Assembly: GCA_021604725.1 (NCBI GenBank)
Contig: BQJN01000001.1
Location: forward strand, 37,184 to 101,183
DNA: 64,000 bases
DNA from: Lysobacteraceae bacterium
GTDB taxonomy: Bacteria > Pseudomonadota > Gammaproteobacteria > Xanthomonadales > BQJN01
Direction: 5' to 3'
Below are positions 35,740 through 44,947 of the stretch, piece after piece. The translations under genes were made by a program, and so were the position numbers. Position 1 is the first letter of the stretch. Each line of letters begins with the position of its first letter. The notes below the pieces were generated by a model, which was given only the letters and a program-made list of their open reading frames with translations, searched no databases and had not been told where the DNA came from.

Positions 35740-36711
35740 TTGTTGAACACGTTAGAACGAATAGATCGATCGGCTGTGATTCCCGACGACGCTGTCGGTG
35801 ATCGCTTAGACCAGGTTTTGGCCGAAATGTTTCCTGAATTCTCGAGATCTGTATTGGGTCGGTGGGTACGAGAGGGTTTTGTCGTTGTCGACGACAAGAA
35901 GGTCAAGCCCAACTACCGCGTGCGCGGTGGTGAGTCGGTCGTTGTGGCAGCGACGCTGGAGATACGGTCGGAAGATCAGCCGCAAGCAATCGAGCTGGCC
36001 CTATTGCACGAGGATGAACACATCATCGTCCTCAACAAAGCCGCGGGTTTGGTGGTTCATCCCGCTGCCGGAAACCGTGATGGCACCTTGCTCAACGCCT
36101 TGCTTCATCACGCTCCGGAGCTGGCCTCACTGCCTCGTGCCGGAATTGTCCATCGCCTCGACAAGTTGACCTCAGGAGTGATGGTGGTCGCGCGCTCGCT
36201 GAGCGCTCATCAACATTTGGTCAGGCAGCTGCAAAACCGCACCATGGGCAGGGAGTATCTGGCGTTGGTGCGCGGCAAGGTGATTAGCGGTGGTAGCGTC
36301 ACGGCACCGATCGGACGGCATCCAAAAGACCGCAAGCGAATGGCCGTGCTGGACATGGGCGGCAAGGAGGCCACAACACACTTTCGGGTAGAACAAAGGC
36401 TGGGGCCGTACACTTTGCTCAGATGCCATTTGGAAACTGGTCGCACCCACCAGATCCGCGTCCACATGGCGTACCGTGGCTATCCGTTGGTAGGTGACCC
36501 GGTCTATGGCGGGCGCTTGAAGTTGCCTGCCGCCGCTGACGACTCGATTCGCGCGGGGCTTTCAGGTTTTCGTCGACAGGCGCTACATGCGCAACGATTG
36601 ACGCTAAACCACCCGGCAACGGACGAACAGGTCTCGTTCGTGGCTGCCGTGCCGGACGACATGCAGTCATTGTTGCAGCTGTTGGCCAAAGGCTATGCTG
36701 ATCACGCCTGA
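35740..36711 (+). CDS. rluD: 23S rRNA pseudouridine synthase RluD
   Basis: RluD makes pseudouridines at positions 1911, 1915 and 1917 of helix 69 of 23S rRNA. It has an N-terminal S4 domain (GDRLDQVLAEMFPEFSRSVLGRWV) and a catalytic domain with the motif GIVHRLDKLTSGVMVVA, in which the aspartate is the nucleophile. GRTHQIRVHMAYRGYPLVGD is also typical. The frame is open from 35650. TTG 35740 gives 323 residues, close to the E. coli length of 326, and has AGGA nearby. The start is not certain. It overlaps pgeF by 17 nt. Confidence 0.93.
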   Translation: MLNTLERIDRSAVIPDDAVGDRLDQVLAEMFPEFSRSVLGRWVREGFVVVDDKKVKPNYRVRGGESVVVAATLEIRSEDQPQAIELALLHEDEHIIVLNKAAGLVVHPAAGNRDGTLLNALLHHAPELASLPRAGIVHRLDKLTSGVMVVARSLSAHQHLVRQLQNRTMGREYLALVRGKVISGGSVTAPIGRHPKDRKRMAVLDMGGKEATTHFRVEQRLGPYTLLRCHLETGRTHQIRVHMAYRGYPLVGDPVYGGRLKLPAAADDSIRAGLSGFRRQALHAQRLTLNHPATDEQVSFVAAVPDDMQSLLQLLAKGYADHA

Positions 36712-37429
36712 CTGGCCGGCACCGGCGAGCGTCAAGGCGGTCAGTTCGACGCGCTTGGGCGGCGTTAGTGAAGGGCCTTTTGCCAGCTTGAACGTGGGTC
36801 TCACGGCGGGGGATTTACGGTCGATTGTGACGCGAAACAGAGCATTGTTGCGCCGCGCTGCGAGCATGCCCGCTGAACCGGCATGGTTGCAGCAAGTCCA
36901 TGGCACCGAGCTCGTTGAGCTCAATGGTGATGATCCGCAAGGGGTCACAGCCGATGGCAGTCACACCACTAGGAGCAGTGTGGTGTGTGCTGTAATGAGT
37001 GCCGATTGTTTGCCAGTTTTGCTTTGCAATCATGCTGGTACGAAGGTTGCCGCGCTGCACGGTGGGTGGCGTGGGTTGGCTGCTGGCATTATCAACAAAG
37101 GCGTTGAGCGGTTTGCGAAATCTGATCGTTTGCTGGCGTGGCTGGGTCCGGCAATTTCTGTAAGCGCATACGAGATTAGCGCTGAGGTGCGTGATCAATT
37201 CATCTGCAAAGACGAGACCATGGCCACGTGTTTCAAGCCTTCCCGGACGGGGCATTGGTTTGCGGACCTGTATGCCCTGGCACGAAAGCAATTGGCGAGC
37301 GTTGGCGTCACCGCGGTGTATGGAGGACAATTTTGCACCTACACCCAGGCGGACAAGTTCTTTTCATTTCGCCGAGATGGCAAAACCGGTCGAATGGTTA
37401 GTGCGGTTTGGCTAGACCCGGACCGTTAG
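36695..37429 (+). CDS. pgeF: Laccase-domain purine nucleoside phosphorylase / PgeF (YfiH)
   Basis: PgeF (YfiH) is a laccase-domain cytoplasmic enzyme linked to correct peptidoglycan precursor use; related proteins act on purine nucleosides. The 244-residue protein has the metal-binding pattern: His in LQQVHGTE, Cys in SADCLPVLLCN and His in ALHGGWRGLAAGI. It starts 17 nt inside the 3' end of rluD in another frame. The rluD-pgeF pair, often followed by clpB as here, is conserved in gammaproteobacteria. Confidence 0.93.
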   Translation: MLITPDWPAPASVKAVSSTRLGGVSEGPFASLNVGLTAGDLRSIVTRNRALLRRAASMPAEPAWLQQVHGTELVELNGDDPQGVTADGSHTTRSSVVCAVMSADCLPVLLCNHAGTKVAALHGGWRGLAAGIINKGVERFAKSDRLLAWLGPAISVSAYEISAEVRDQFICKDETMATCFKPSRTGHWFADLYALARKQLASVGVTAVYGGQFCTYTQADKFFSFRRDGKTGRMVSAVWLDPDR

Positions 37430-37439
37430 AGCGCTGCGC

Positions 37440-39113
37440 TTAGTTTTCGACTTCCGCCCGCCGGCGAAAAACCGCCATCACGTAGTAAACACCAACGTCA
37501 GCACTTTCGAACAAGTACTCGGCACCTAACCTTTCCACCAAGGGCAAAAACTCTGGCGGTGTCGGTGTATCCCCGATCGGTTCATCGGCCGGGCGTAAAT
37601 ACTTTTCCCTGAAGTCGGGGTGGCGGTAGATGTTGAGCTCGGCTCTGGTCCAGAACGACCAACCCGCGTCAGCGGCGGGTGGTGGTTCACCTTCTTGTCT
37701 GGGAATCGTCAGAACGGTAACAACATAATCGGGCCGCCGGTCCAGGACATACGATGGGTCGTATCGCTTGTCCAGAAATCTGCCTTCGGACTTGGCAATG
37801 AAGCGGTCGGTCAAACCGGTGATGTCGATAATTTCGGATTTGCGACAGATGTGGCTGATCAAACCAATGTCCATAAGGGCGATTGACGGGGCACTAGGGC
37901 CGCTGCAAATATGCTGCGCCAAAGCCGAATGGCCCTGCTCATAACCGCCGGCTCGCAATGTCGTCTCGCCGATTAGATACTGCCGTTGCGACGATTCCAG
38001 CCACCACAGCCCGGCCGTTAGTGACAGAACGACAGCAAAGCCGGTGTAAGGGGACAGATGGCTGTTGACGGGAAGTGCACGTACTGCATGGGCGATACCA
38101 TAGATTGTCACCGCAATGACTACCGGCAAAGCATGCACCACGAATCGATAGCCAGGCATCCAGTCTGAGCCAACGACAAGTGGCAAAGCTGCGGCTACCG
38201 TTGCCATTACCATCAGCGGAGCAACGCGCTTGAAGTCCGCCCATTTCACTATGGCCGCGATGGCAATCAACAACAGGACACCTTTGGCCAGACTTGGGCC
38301 GAGACCTGAGGCAACGTAGGGCAGAGCCGGCCCCCAGAATCCGCCAGCTTTGGCAAAGTAGGTGTTCGGCAACAACTCACCGTCATAGATAAAGTAACGA
38401 ACAGCGACAGAAGCAATCAACACAGTGCCGACGGTAATGCCATTGGCGAGCAGCAACAGCAGCTTTCGTTTCAGCTTCGGATCATCGCGATCAGCCATGG
38501 CGAGCACAGCTCCCGTGATCCAGAAAACCGCAAACAACAGCACACCCTCCGGCCGACAGAGCACCAAAAGGGCGAATAGCAGACCACTGCCGAGATATCT
38601 ATGCGCGCGTGTTTCCAGGTCAGCAAGCCAGGCCGCCATGATCATCAACGCAGCAAACATGGTGGTCTCAAGCCCACTGGTACTGTTGACAGCGAAATTC
38701 GGATTCACCGCCAGCATGCTGGCAGCCAACAGGGCCCAAAGGTTTGCGCTGGGTCGGCTCAGCCGATCACTGAGCAGTCGGCGGACCAATGCGAAAAGAA
38801 AGACAATCGCCAGCACGCCAAAGCTGACACTGATGAGTTTGGCGCCGGTGGGCGCTGCAGCATGGCCGAACACAAATGAAATGGCCGCAATGGCCAGCAT
38901 CTGCAAGGTGTTGCTGTAGCCCTCGACGTGCTCACCTGGGTTGAAGTAGGGGCCGATGCCACTGGCAAGGTTGGTCGCATAGCGGATCGTGATGTAGGCA
39001 TCGTCATTCAAATAATGCCAAAACTGGTAGCTGTGCCACAGGAAAAGGCTACACAGTAGAGCCAGGGCTGAAGTGGCTGCGAGATCAGTCTTGTTGTCTG
39101 AGTTGTTCAACAT
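37440..39113 (-). CDS. GT-C-like membrane protein (AftB / LA_3751-type)
   Basis: This ~557-residue membrane protein has about 10 helices and a soluble C-terminal domain. After helix 1 it has YLNDDAYITIRYATNLASG and FNPGEHVEGYSNTLQ. This DDA...RY...NPGE.VEGY pattern belongs to bacterial GT-C proteins related to mycobacterial arabinofuranosyltransferases. The likely role is sugar transfer from a lipid-phosphate donor in the periplasm, but donor and acceptor are unknown. It is not a close paralogue of the three GT-C proteins in the pilus region, as the WPFP motif is absent. It lies between the rluD-pgeF pair and clpB, which are usually close together. Confidence 0.7.
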   Translation of the reverse strand: MLNNSDNKTDLAATSALALLCSLFLWHSYQFWHYLNDDAYITIRYATNLASGIGPYFNPGEHVEGYSNTLQMLAIAAISFVFGHAAAPTGAKLISVSFGVLAIVFLFALVRRLLSDRLSRPSANLWALLAASMLAVNPNFAVNSTSGLETTMFAALMIMAAWLADLETRAHRYLGSGLLFALLVLCRPEGVLLFAVFWITGAVLAMADRDDPKLKRKLLLLLANGITVGTVLIASVAVRYFIYDGELLPNTYFAKAGGFWGPALPYVASGLGPSLAKGVLLLIAIAAIVKWADFKRVAPLMVMATVAAALPLVVGSDWMPGYRFVVHALPVVIAVTIYGIAHAVRALPVNSHLSPYTGFAVVLSLTAGLWWLESSQRQYLIGETTLRAGGYEQGHSALAQHICSGPSAPSIALMDIGLISHICRKSEIIDITGLTDRFIAKSEGRFLDKRYDPSYVLDRRPDYVVTVLTIPRQEGEPPPAADAGWSFWTRAELNIYRHPDFREKYLRPADEPIGDTPTPPEFLPLVERLGAEYLFESADVGVYYVMAVFRRRAEVEN

Positions 39114-39215
39114 TGTGAGGGCCGCTGACTTGGCAGAGGTCACGAGTTTAACGAGGTGTCGCAGGCCCGGGCAATGAATTTCCTTGAGCTGCTTTGCCGT
39201 CGGCCGGCCGCGACT

Positions 39216-39422
39216 TTAGTCGAGCGCTTTGTGCTGCGCGCTAGTCGGCATTTCCGGCCGCTGGCAGCTGGTCTGCTTTTTTGGCGTCGGAAATGGCCCT
39301 TTTGAAATGCGTTCATCGACCAGTTCATACCAAAGGTCGACCAGCCAGCCGTGGGCATCAGTCTCTATGAATTGAATGACGCGGAATCCATCTGCCCGCA
39401 TGACGGTTTGTTCGTACAGCAT
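39216..39422 (-). CDS. Small conserved-looking protein of unknown function
   Basis: I do not recognise this 68-residue protein. It starts MLYEQTVMRADGFRVIQFIE, then has HGWLVDLWYELVDERI, and ends in a polar, proline-containing tail. A full AGGAGG ribosome binding site sits 7 nt before the ATG, which argues that it is translated. There are no membrane segments and no cysteines. It lies between a GT-C gene and the divergent clpB. The first 40 residues look like a small alpha/beta domain; no function is offered. Confidence 0.65.
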   Translation of the reverse strand: MLYEQTVMRADGFRVIQFIETDAHGWLVDLWYELVDERISKGPFPTPKKQTSCQRPEMPTSAQHKALD

Positions 39423-39497
39423 GTCGCGCCTCCTTGTTGGCGATCGTCAGTTGCTTGGCGAACAGTTTGATCCTGATCAATGAACGGTTGCTGAACG

Positions 39498-39526
39498 TTT
39501 GAATCCTGGCTTCGCAGTCCCAATTT
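39498..39526 (+). promoter_or_regulatory. Candidate sigma-32 heat-shock promoter of clpB
   Basis: TTTGAA (39498-39503) and CCCAATTT (39519-39526) are separated by 15 nt, close to the sigma-32 consensus CTTGAA-N13/14-CCCCATNT. The site is about 70 nt before the clpB ATG. clpB is a sigma-32 gene in E. coli. The spacer is slightly long, so this is a candidate only. Confidence 0.55.
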
Positions 39527-39599
39527 ATACGTCATTGCCCGGCCACCGCGCTGCAAGCTGTCGGTGGCATGTAGGCCCCTGATTTATGAGGATTTACTA

Positions 39600-42173
39600 A
39601 TGAGAATGGACAAATTTACCAGCAAGTTTCAGCTGGCCATTGCCGATGCTCAGAGCCTGGCAGTAGGCCGCGATCACAACTTGATCGAGCCGTCTCATCT
39701 GCTGGTCGCATTGCTTGACCAGGAAGGTGGTGTGGTTCGCCCGTTGCTGACTCGCTCGGGTGTCAACGTCAACCGGCTACGCTCCAGCTTGGGTGAGATC
39801 CTGGACGATCTGCCGCGCGTCAGTGGCGATGGTGGCCAGGTTGGGGTGTCCAATGAACTGTCCAAGCTGCTCAACGTCTGTGACAAGCTGGCGCAGAAGC
39901 GCGATGACAAATTTATTTCCAGCGAACTGTTCTTGCTGGCGGTGTTGCACAGCGGCGGCAAATTGGCAGATGCGATGAAGGCCGCCGGTGCCAACGTCAG
40001 TGCCATTGAGAGCGCGATTGAGGATTGGCGCGGTGGCCAAACGGTCGATGATGCCAATGCCGAAGACAAGCGAGAGGCACTGGCCAAATACACCATCGAC
40101 CTGACCGAACGCGCTGAACAAACCAAACTGGACCCGGTGATCGGGCGTGACGAAGAGATTCGGCGCACGATTCAGGTGTTGCAGCGCAGGACCAAAAACA
40201 ATCCGGTGCTGATCGGTGAACCCGGGGTCGGCAAGACCGCGATTGTAGAGGGCCTGGCACAGCGCATTGTTAATGGTGAGGTACCTGAAGGCGTCAAAGG
40301 CCGCCGCTTGTTGTCGCTGGATATGGGGGCCTTGATTGCAGGCGCCAAATTCCGTGGCGAGTTTGAGGAGCGACTTAAAGCGGTGCTGAGCGACCTTAAG
40401 GCTCAGGACGGTCAGGTCATTCTGTTTATCGATGAGCTGCATACCATGGTCGGGGCTGGCAAGGCCGAAGGCTCGATGGACGCCGGCAATATGCTCAAAC
40501 CTGCGCTGGCTCGAGGCGAGTTGCATTGCATCGGTGCCACCACGTTGGACGAGTACCGACAGTACGTCGAAAAAGATGCGGCACTGGAGCGTCGTTTTCA
40601 GAAGATTTTCGTCGGCGAGCCCAGTGTTGAAGACACCATTGCCATCCTGCGTGGCTTAAAAGAGCGCTACGAAGTGCATCATGGCGTAGAGATTACCGAT
40701 CCGGCCATTGTTGCTGCTGCGACCTTGTCGCATCGCTACATTAGTGATCGCAATTTGCCTGACAAGGCGATTGACCTGATGGATGAGGCCGGCAGTCGAA
40801 TCCGTATGGAAATCGATTCAAAACCCGAGGAAATGGATCGCTTGGAACGGCGCTTGATTCAGCACAAGATTCAACGCGAAGCCCTGGCCAAGGAAACCGA
40901 TTCGGCCTCCCGGCAGCGGCTGGAGAATCTGGATGGCGAAATCGCTGATCTGGAGAAGCAATTTTCCGATCTGGAAGAGGTGTGGAAGGCTGAGAAGGCA
41001 GCCGTGGAAGGTGCGGCCCAATTCAAGGAAGAGCTGGAACGGGCGCGTGCCGAGTTGGAAACAGCGCGTCGTGCGCATGACCTTGCCCGCATGTCAGAGC
41101 TGCAATACGGTCGTATTCCGCAGTTGGAGAAAGACCTGCAGGCGGCCAGCGAAGCTGAAACGCAAGAGATGACCTTGTTGCGCACCAAAGTCACCGATGA
41201 GGAAATCGCTGAAGTTGTGGCCCGTTGGACCGGCATTCCTGTAGCCAAGATGCTGGAAGGTGAGCGCGACAAGTTGCTGCGCATGGAGCAGGAAATTCAC
41301 AAGCGAGTGATCGGGCAACATGAAGCCGTGGTGGCGGTGTCCGATGCGGTTCGACGCTCCCGTGCAGGTCTTGCCGACCCGAAACGTCCCAGCGGCTCGT
41401 TCCTGTTCCTGGGTCCCACCGGGGTAGGCAAGACCGAGCTGTCCAAGGCACTGGCGACGTTTTTGTTCGACACCGACGAGTCAATGATTCGTATCGACAT
41501 GTCGGAGTTCATGGAAAAACATTCAGTAGCGCGACTGATCGGTGCGCCACCGGGATATGTCGGCTACGAAGAGGGCGGTTATCTGACCGAAGCAGTGCGG
41601 CGTCGACCCTACTCGGTGATCTTGCTGGATGAGGTGGAGAAGGCGCATCCGGACGTTTTCAACGTGCTGCTGCAAGTGCTGGATGACGGGCGTTTGACTG
41701 ATGGTCAAGGTCGCACCGTTGATTTCAGAAACTGTGTGATCGTGATGACCTCAAACCTGGGCTCGGACGTCATCCAGGAGCTGACTCGGGATGGTCGAGC
41801 CGATGAGATCAAGCCGGCGGTGATGAAAGCAGTAACTGGCTATTTCCGTCCAGAGTTTCTCAACCGTGTGGACGATATTGTGGTGTTCCATCCTCTGGAG
41901 CGCGAACATGTTCGCAAGATCGCGGGGCTGCAGGTCGCCATGGTGGCCCGACGCTTACTCTCCAGCGGCTATACTTTACAGGTGTCAGAAGACGCACTGG
42001 ATTACATTGGCCAGGTTGGATTTGATCCGGTCTATGGTGCACGGCCATTGAAGAGGGCGATCCAGGACACACTGGAGAACCCGCTGGCCCGCCGAGTGCT
42101 GGCGGGTGAATTCAACGTTGGCGACACCATCGAGGTGGATGTTGCCGATGATGGCTTGACCTTTTCCAGTTGA
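39600..42173 (+). CDS. clpB: ATP-dependent disaggregase ClpB
   Basis: ClpB is a hexameric AAA+ chaperone that works with DnaK to dissolve protein aggregates after heat stress. The 857-residue protein has an N-terminal Clp-N repeat domain (from [18 protein letters not shown]). It then has AAA1 with Walker A GEPGVGKT, the coiled-coil M domain (about residues 400-520), and AAA2 with Walker A GPTGVGKT, the pore-loop region [13 protein letters not shown] and a D2 small domain. The frame opens at 39564, but ATG 39600 with GAGGA upstream matches the E. coli start (MRLDRLTNKFQ). Confidence 0.98.
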   Translation: MRMDKFTSKFQLAIADAQSLAVGRDHNLIEPSHLLVALLDQEGGVVRPLLTRSGVNVNRLRSSLGEILDDLPRVSGDGGQVGVSNELSKLLNVCDKLAQKRDDKFISSELFLLAVLHSGGKLADAMKAAGANVSAIESAIEDWRGGQTVDDANAEDKREALAKYTIDLTERAEQTKLDPVIGRDEEIRRTIQVLQRRTKNNPVLIGEPGVGKTAIVEGLAQRIVNGEVPEGVKGRRLLSLDMGALIAGAKFRGEFEERLKAVLSDLKAQDGQVILFIDELHTMVGAGKAEGSMDAGNMLKPALARGELHCIGATTLDEYRQYVEKDAALERRFQKIFVGEPSVEDTIAILRGLKERYEVHHGVEITDPAIVAAATLSHRYISDRNLPDKAIDLMDEAGSRIRMEIDSKPEEMDRLERRLIQHKIQREALAKETDSASRQRLENLDGEIADLEKQFSDLEEVWKAEKAAVEGAAQFKEELERARAELETARRAHDLARMSELQYGRIPQLEKDLQAASEAETQEMTLLRTKVTDEEIAEVVARWTGIPVAKMLEGERDKLLRMEQEIHKRVIGQHEAVVAVSDAVRRSRAGLADPKRPSGSFLFLGPTGVGKTELSKALATFLFDTDESMIRIDMSEFMEKHSVARLIGAPPGYVGYEEGGYLTEAVRRRPYSVILLDEVEKAHPDVFNVLLQVLDDGRLTDGQGRTVDFRNCVIVMTSNLGSDVIQELTRDGRADEIKPAVMKAVTGYFRPEFLNRVDDIVVFHPLEREHVRKIAGLQVAMVARRLLSSGYTLQVSEDALDYIGQVGFDPVYGARPLKRAIQDTLENPLARRVLAGEFNVGDTIEVDVADDGLTFSS

Positions 42174-42313
42174 AAAAAGCGACTAGCGTCGCTATGAAGG
42201 GACGGCGTGATGATGACCAGGTCGTCGTCATGCCGCAAGCAACGAGCCCGGACCACATGGCGTGTTTCGGGTTTTGTATTTAAAACAGTCAGACTCACCG
42301 ACGGTACACTGTC

Positions 42314-42640
42314 ATGCCCATCTACGAATACCAATGCAAGGCCTGTGGTCATCAACTTGAGCGACTGCAAAAAATGTCAGACCCGGACCCGGTCGATTGC
42401 CCCGAGTGCGACAAGCCGGAGCTTAACCGTATGATTTCTGCCGCTGGTTTCCGCCTTAAAGGCGGCGGCTGGTACGAAACCGACTTCAAATCCAGCGGCA
42501 AGCGCAACATTGCTGGCGACAATGGCGGTGAAAAGCCGGCCAAGGGCAGTGATAGCAAGGCCAGCAGCAGCGATGCCGGTGCCAGCAAGAAATCCGAATC
42601 TACGAGCAAGAAATCAGGCGACAGCGGCAAGGCAGCCTGA
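42314..42640 (+). CDS. FmdB-family zinc ribbon protein
   Basis: The 108-residue protein begins with the FmdB zinc ribbon: MPIYEYQCKACGHQLE, then CPECDKPELNRMISAAGF, giving two CxxC pairs. The C-terminal half is a low-complexity Ser/Lys/Ala/Gly tail (KASSSDAGASKKSESTSKKS). Such proteins are often annotated as putative regulatory proteins and are regularly found just upstream of aspS in gammaproteobacteria, as here (51 nt). The function is not known. Confidence 0.9.
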   Translation: MPIYEYQCKACGHQLERLQKMSDPDPVDCPECDKPELNRMISAAGFRLKGGGWYETDFKSSGKRNIAGDNGGEKPAKGSDSKASSSDAGASKKSESTSKKSGDSGKAA

Positions 42641-42691
42641 CGCGAACCGGCGACCAGGTTCAGTTTTTAAAATTCATATCGAGAATACACC

Positions 42692-44446
42692 ATGCGAACT
42701 CATTACTGCGGCGAGCTCAGCGAAGCCCTTGTCGATAACACCGTTACCGTCTGTGGATGGGTAGATAATCGCCGCGATCTCGGGGGCGTGGTTTTTCTAA
42801 AGCTGCGCGATCACAGCGGTGTGGTTCAGACTGTGGTCGAAGAAGATCACGCCGAAAGTTTTGCACTGGCCCAAAAGGTCAGCTATGAGTATTGCCTGAA
42901 GCTGACTGGCACGGTTCGGTTGCGACCTGAAAACCAGCGCAATGATCATGAGGCCAGTGGCCAGGTGGAGCTGGTGATTGAGCAACTGGAGTTGCTCAAT
43001 GCCTCGGATCCGCTGCCGTTCATGCTCAGCGATGAAACATCGGAAGAGATGCGTCTTAAGCATCGCTACCTGGATTTGCGCCGCCCTCAGATGCAGCGCA
43101 CCTTGCGCATGCGCGCCGCTCTGACGCGAGCACTCCGAGACAATCTCGACAACGCGGGTTTCATTGATACGGAAACTCCGATTTTGACGCGGGCAACCCC
43201 GGAAGGCGCACGCGACTACCTGGTGCCCTCGCGAAACGCGCCGGGTCAGTTCTACGCGCTGCCGCAGTCACCGCAGTTGTTTAAACAGCTGCTGATGATG
43301 TCAGGGCTCGATCGCTACTATCAGATTGCGCGTTGTTTTCGTGATGAAGACCTGCGCGCCGATCGCCAACCGGAATTCACTCAGTTGGATATCGAGATGG
43401 CTTTCGTCGAAGAGCAGGACGTGATGCAGATGGCCGAAGATCTGATCTGCGGTGCCTTCAAGTCGGTGATCGACGTTGATCTGCCGCAGCCGTTTCCTCG
43501 CATGACCTACGCTGAAGCCATGCGTCGTTTTGGCTCGGACAAGCCAGACCTGCGCATCGCACTGGAATTGGTGGATGTGGCTGACGCGGTCAAAAGCTGT
43601 GAGTTCAAAGTGTTCTCGGGTCCTGCCAATGACAGCGAAGGTCGTGTTGCCGCGCTATGTGTGCCCGTTGGTGCCGAGCTGTCTCGCAAGAACATAGATG
43701 ACTATGCGGCCTATGCCGCGCGCTATGGTGCCAAGGGCCTGGCCTGGATGAAGGTCAAGTCAGCGGCTGATGCAGAAGTGCAATCGCCCATCGCCAAATT
43801 TCTCGATGCCACAGCGATCGGTGCCATCATTGCTGCGGCCGATGCCAACGATGGCGACCTGTTGCTGTTCGGTGCTGGCGATGCGGGCACTGTGTCCGAA
43901 TTCATGGGCGCATTGCGCTTAAAAATTGGTCAGGACCGAGGTTTGGTTGAGTCTGGCTGGCGGCCGCTTTGGGTGATTGAGTTCCCGATGTTCGAACAGG
44001 TGGATGATGGTCTGCAGGCCCTGCATCATCCGTTCACCGCTCCGGACAGCAGTGACCCGGACCAAATCAAGGCCAACCCTGGTCAGTTGGGATCGCGCGC
44101 CTATGACATGGTGCTCAATGGCAGCGAAGTCGGTGGTGGCTCAATTCGTATCCATCGGCCGGAAGTTCAGCGCGCCATTCTTGAGGCACTCGGCATTGAT
44201 GAGACAGAGGCAGAGGCCAAGTTCGGCTTTTTGCTTGAGGCCTTGCGTTACGGCTGCCCACCGCATGGCGGTATCGCTTTTGGTGTCGACCGACTGGCGA
44301 CTTTGTTGGCAGGCCGCGACTCGATTCGCGATGTTATCGCCTTTCCAAAGACCACTAGTGCCAGCTGCCTGCTGACCGACGCGCCGTCAGCCATCGATGC
44401 CAAGCAATTGGCAGAGGTGGGCGTCCAGGTCGTGTCCAAGGACTGA
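42692..44446 (+). CDS. aspS: Aspartyl-tRNA synthetase
   Basis: AspRS charges tRNA-Asp. This is a 584-residue bacterial-type class II enzyme. It has an N-terminal OB-fold anticodon-binding domain ([26 protein letters not shown]). Motif 2 is seen in [25 protein letters not shown] insertion domain is present, and motif 3 ([17 protein letters not shown]) lies near the C-terminus. The length is normal for bacterial AspRS (about 590). Whether it also charges tRNA-Asn cannot be decided from this window. nudB follows 28 nt later. Confidence 0.98.
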   Translation: MRTHYCGELSEALVDNTVTVCGWVDNRRDLGGVVFLKLRDHSGVVQTVVEEDHAESFALAQKVSYEYCLKLTGTVRLRPENQRNDHEASGQVELVIEQLELLNASDPLPFMLSDETSEEMRLKHRYLDLRRPQMQRTLRMRAALTRALRDNLDNAGFIDTETPILTRATPEGARDYLVPSRNAPGQFYALPQSPQLFKQLLMMSGLDRYYQIARCFRDEDLRADRQPEFTQLDIEMAFVEEQDVMQMAEDLICGAFKSVIDVDLPQPFPRMTYAEAMRRFGSDKPDLRIALELVDVADAVKSCEFKVFSGPANDSEGRVAALCVPVGAELSRKNIDDYAAYAARYGAKGLAWMKVKSAADAEVQSPIAKFLDATAIGAIIAAADANDGDLLLFGAGDAGTVSEFMGALRLKIGQDRGLVESGWRPLWVIEFPMFEQVDDGLQALHHPFTAPDSSDPDQIKANPGQLGSRAYDMVLNGSEVGGGSIRIHRPEVQRAILEALGIDETEAEAKFGFLLEALRYGCPPHGGIAFGVDRLATLLAGRDSIRDVIAFPKTTSASCLLTDAPSAIDAKQLAEVGVQVVSKD

Positions 44447-44474
44447 CTAGTCAGACTTCCCTGACTGTTTTGTT

Positions 44475-44909
44475 ATGACCTACCACCGGCAACCGTATTC
44501 GGTGCTGGTGGTGGTCTATGCCGAGTGCGGACATACGCTGCTGCTGGAACGTCGCGACTTGCCGGGGTTCTGGCAGTCGGTCACCGGTACTATAGAGCGC
44601 GGTGAGACGGCTGTGGCCGCAGCCCAACGCGAATTGCTCGAGGAGACCGGCATAGAAGCGACGCCGGTATGCACCGGGCGGCGACGTCGCTTCAAGATTT
44701 TCGACCAGTTTCTGCCGCGCTTCGCGCCGGGCACGGTCTCCAACGTTGAAAGCGAGTTCGTCGTTTGTTTGCCGGCGCGATGTAAGATCAAGCTCGACCC
44801 CGCAGAGCATACGCAGTATCGCTGGATGACGGTCAATGAGGCCATTGCAGCGGTGGGGTCGTGGACTAACCGGGCAGCATTGGAGGCACTAAGAGTCGCG
44901 CAACTTTGA
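44475..44909 (+). CDS. nudB: Dihydroneopterin triphosphate diphosphatase (Nudix)
   Basis: NudB removes pyrophosphate from dihydroneopterin triphosphate in folate synthesis. The 144-residue protein has the complete Nudix box (GTIERGETAVAAAQREL, then LEETGI) with the REXXEE metal-binding core. The N-terminal YSVLVVVYAE and FWQSVTGTIE match the NudB subgroup. Position directly after aspS and before yebC/ruvC agrees with the E. coli order (aspS-nudB-yebC-ruvC). A secreted peptidase gene is inserted between nudB and yebC here. Confidence 0.93.
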   Translation: MTYHRQPYSVLVVVYAECGHTLLLERRDLPGFWQSVTGTIERGETAVAAAQRELLEETGIEATPVCTGRRRRFKIFDQFLPRFAPGTVSNVESEFVVCLPARCKIKLDPAEHTQYRWMTVNEAIAAVGSWTNRAALEALRVAQL

Positions 44910-44947
44910 TAAAGCCCGATGGCGAGAAACCATGGCACAATGCGCGA

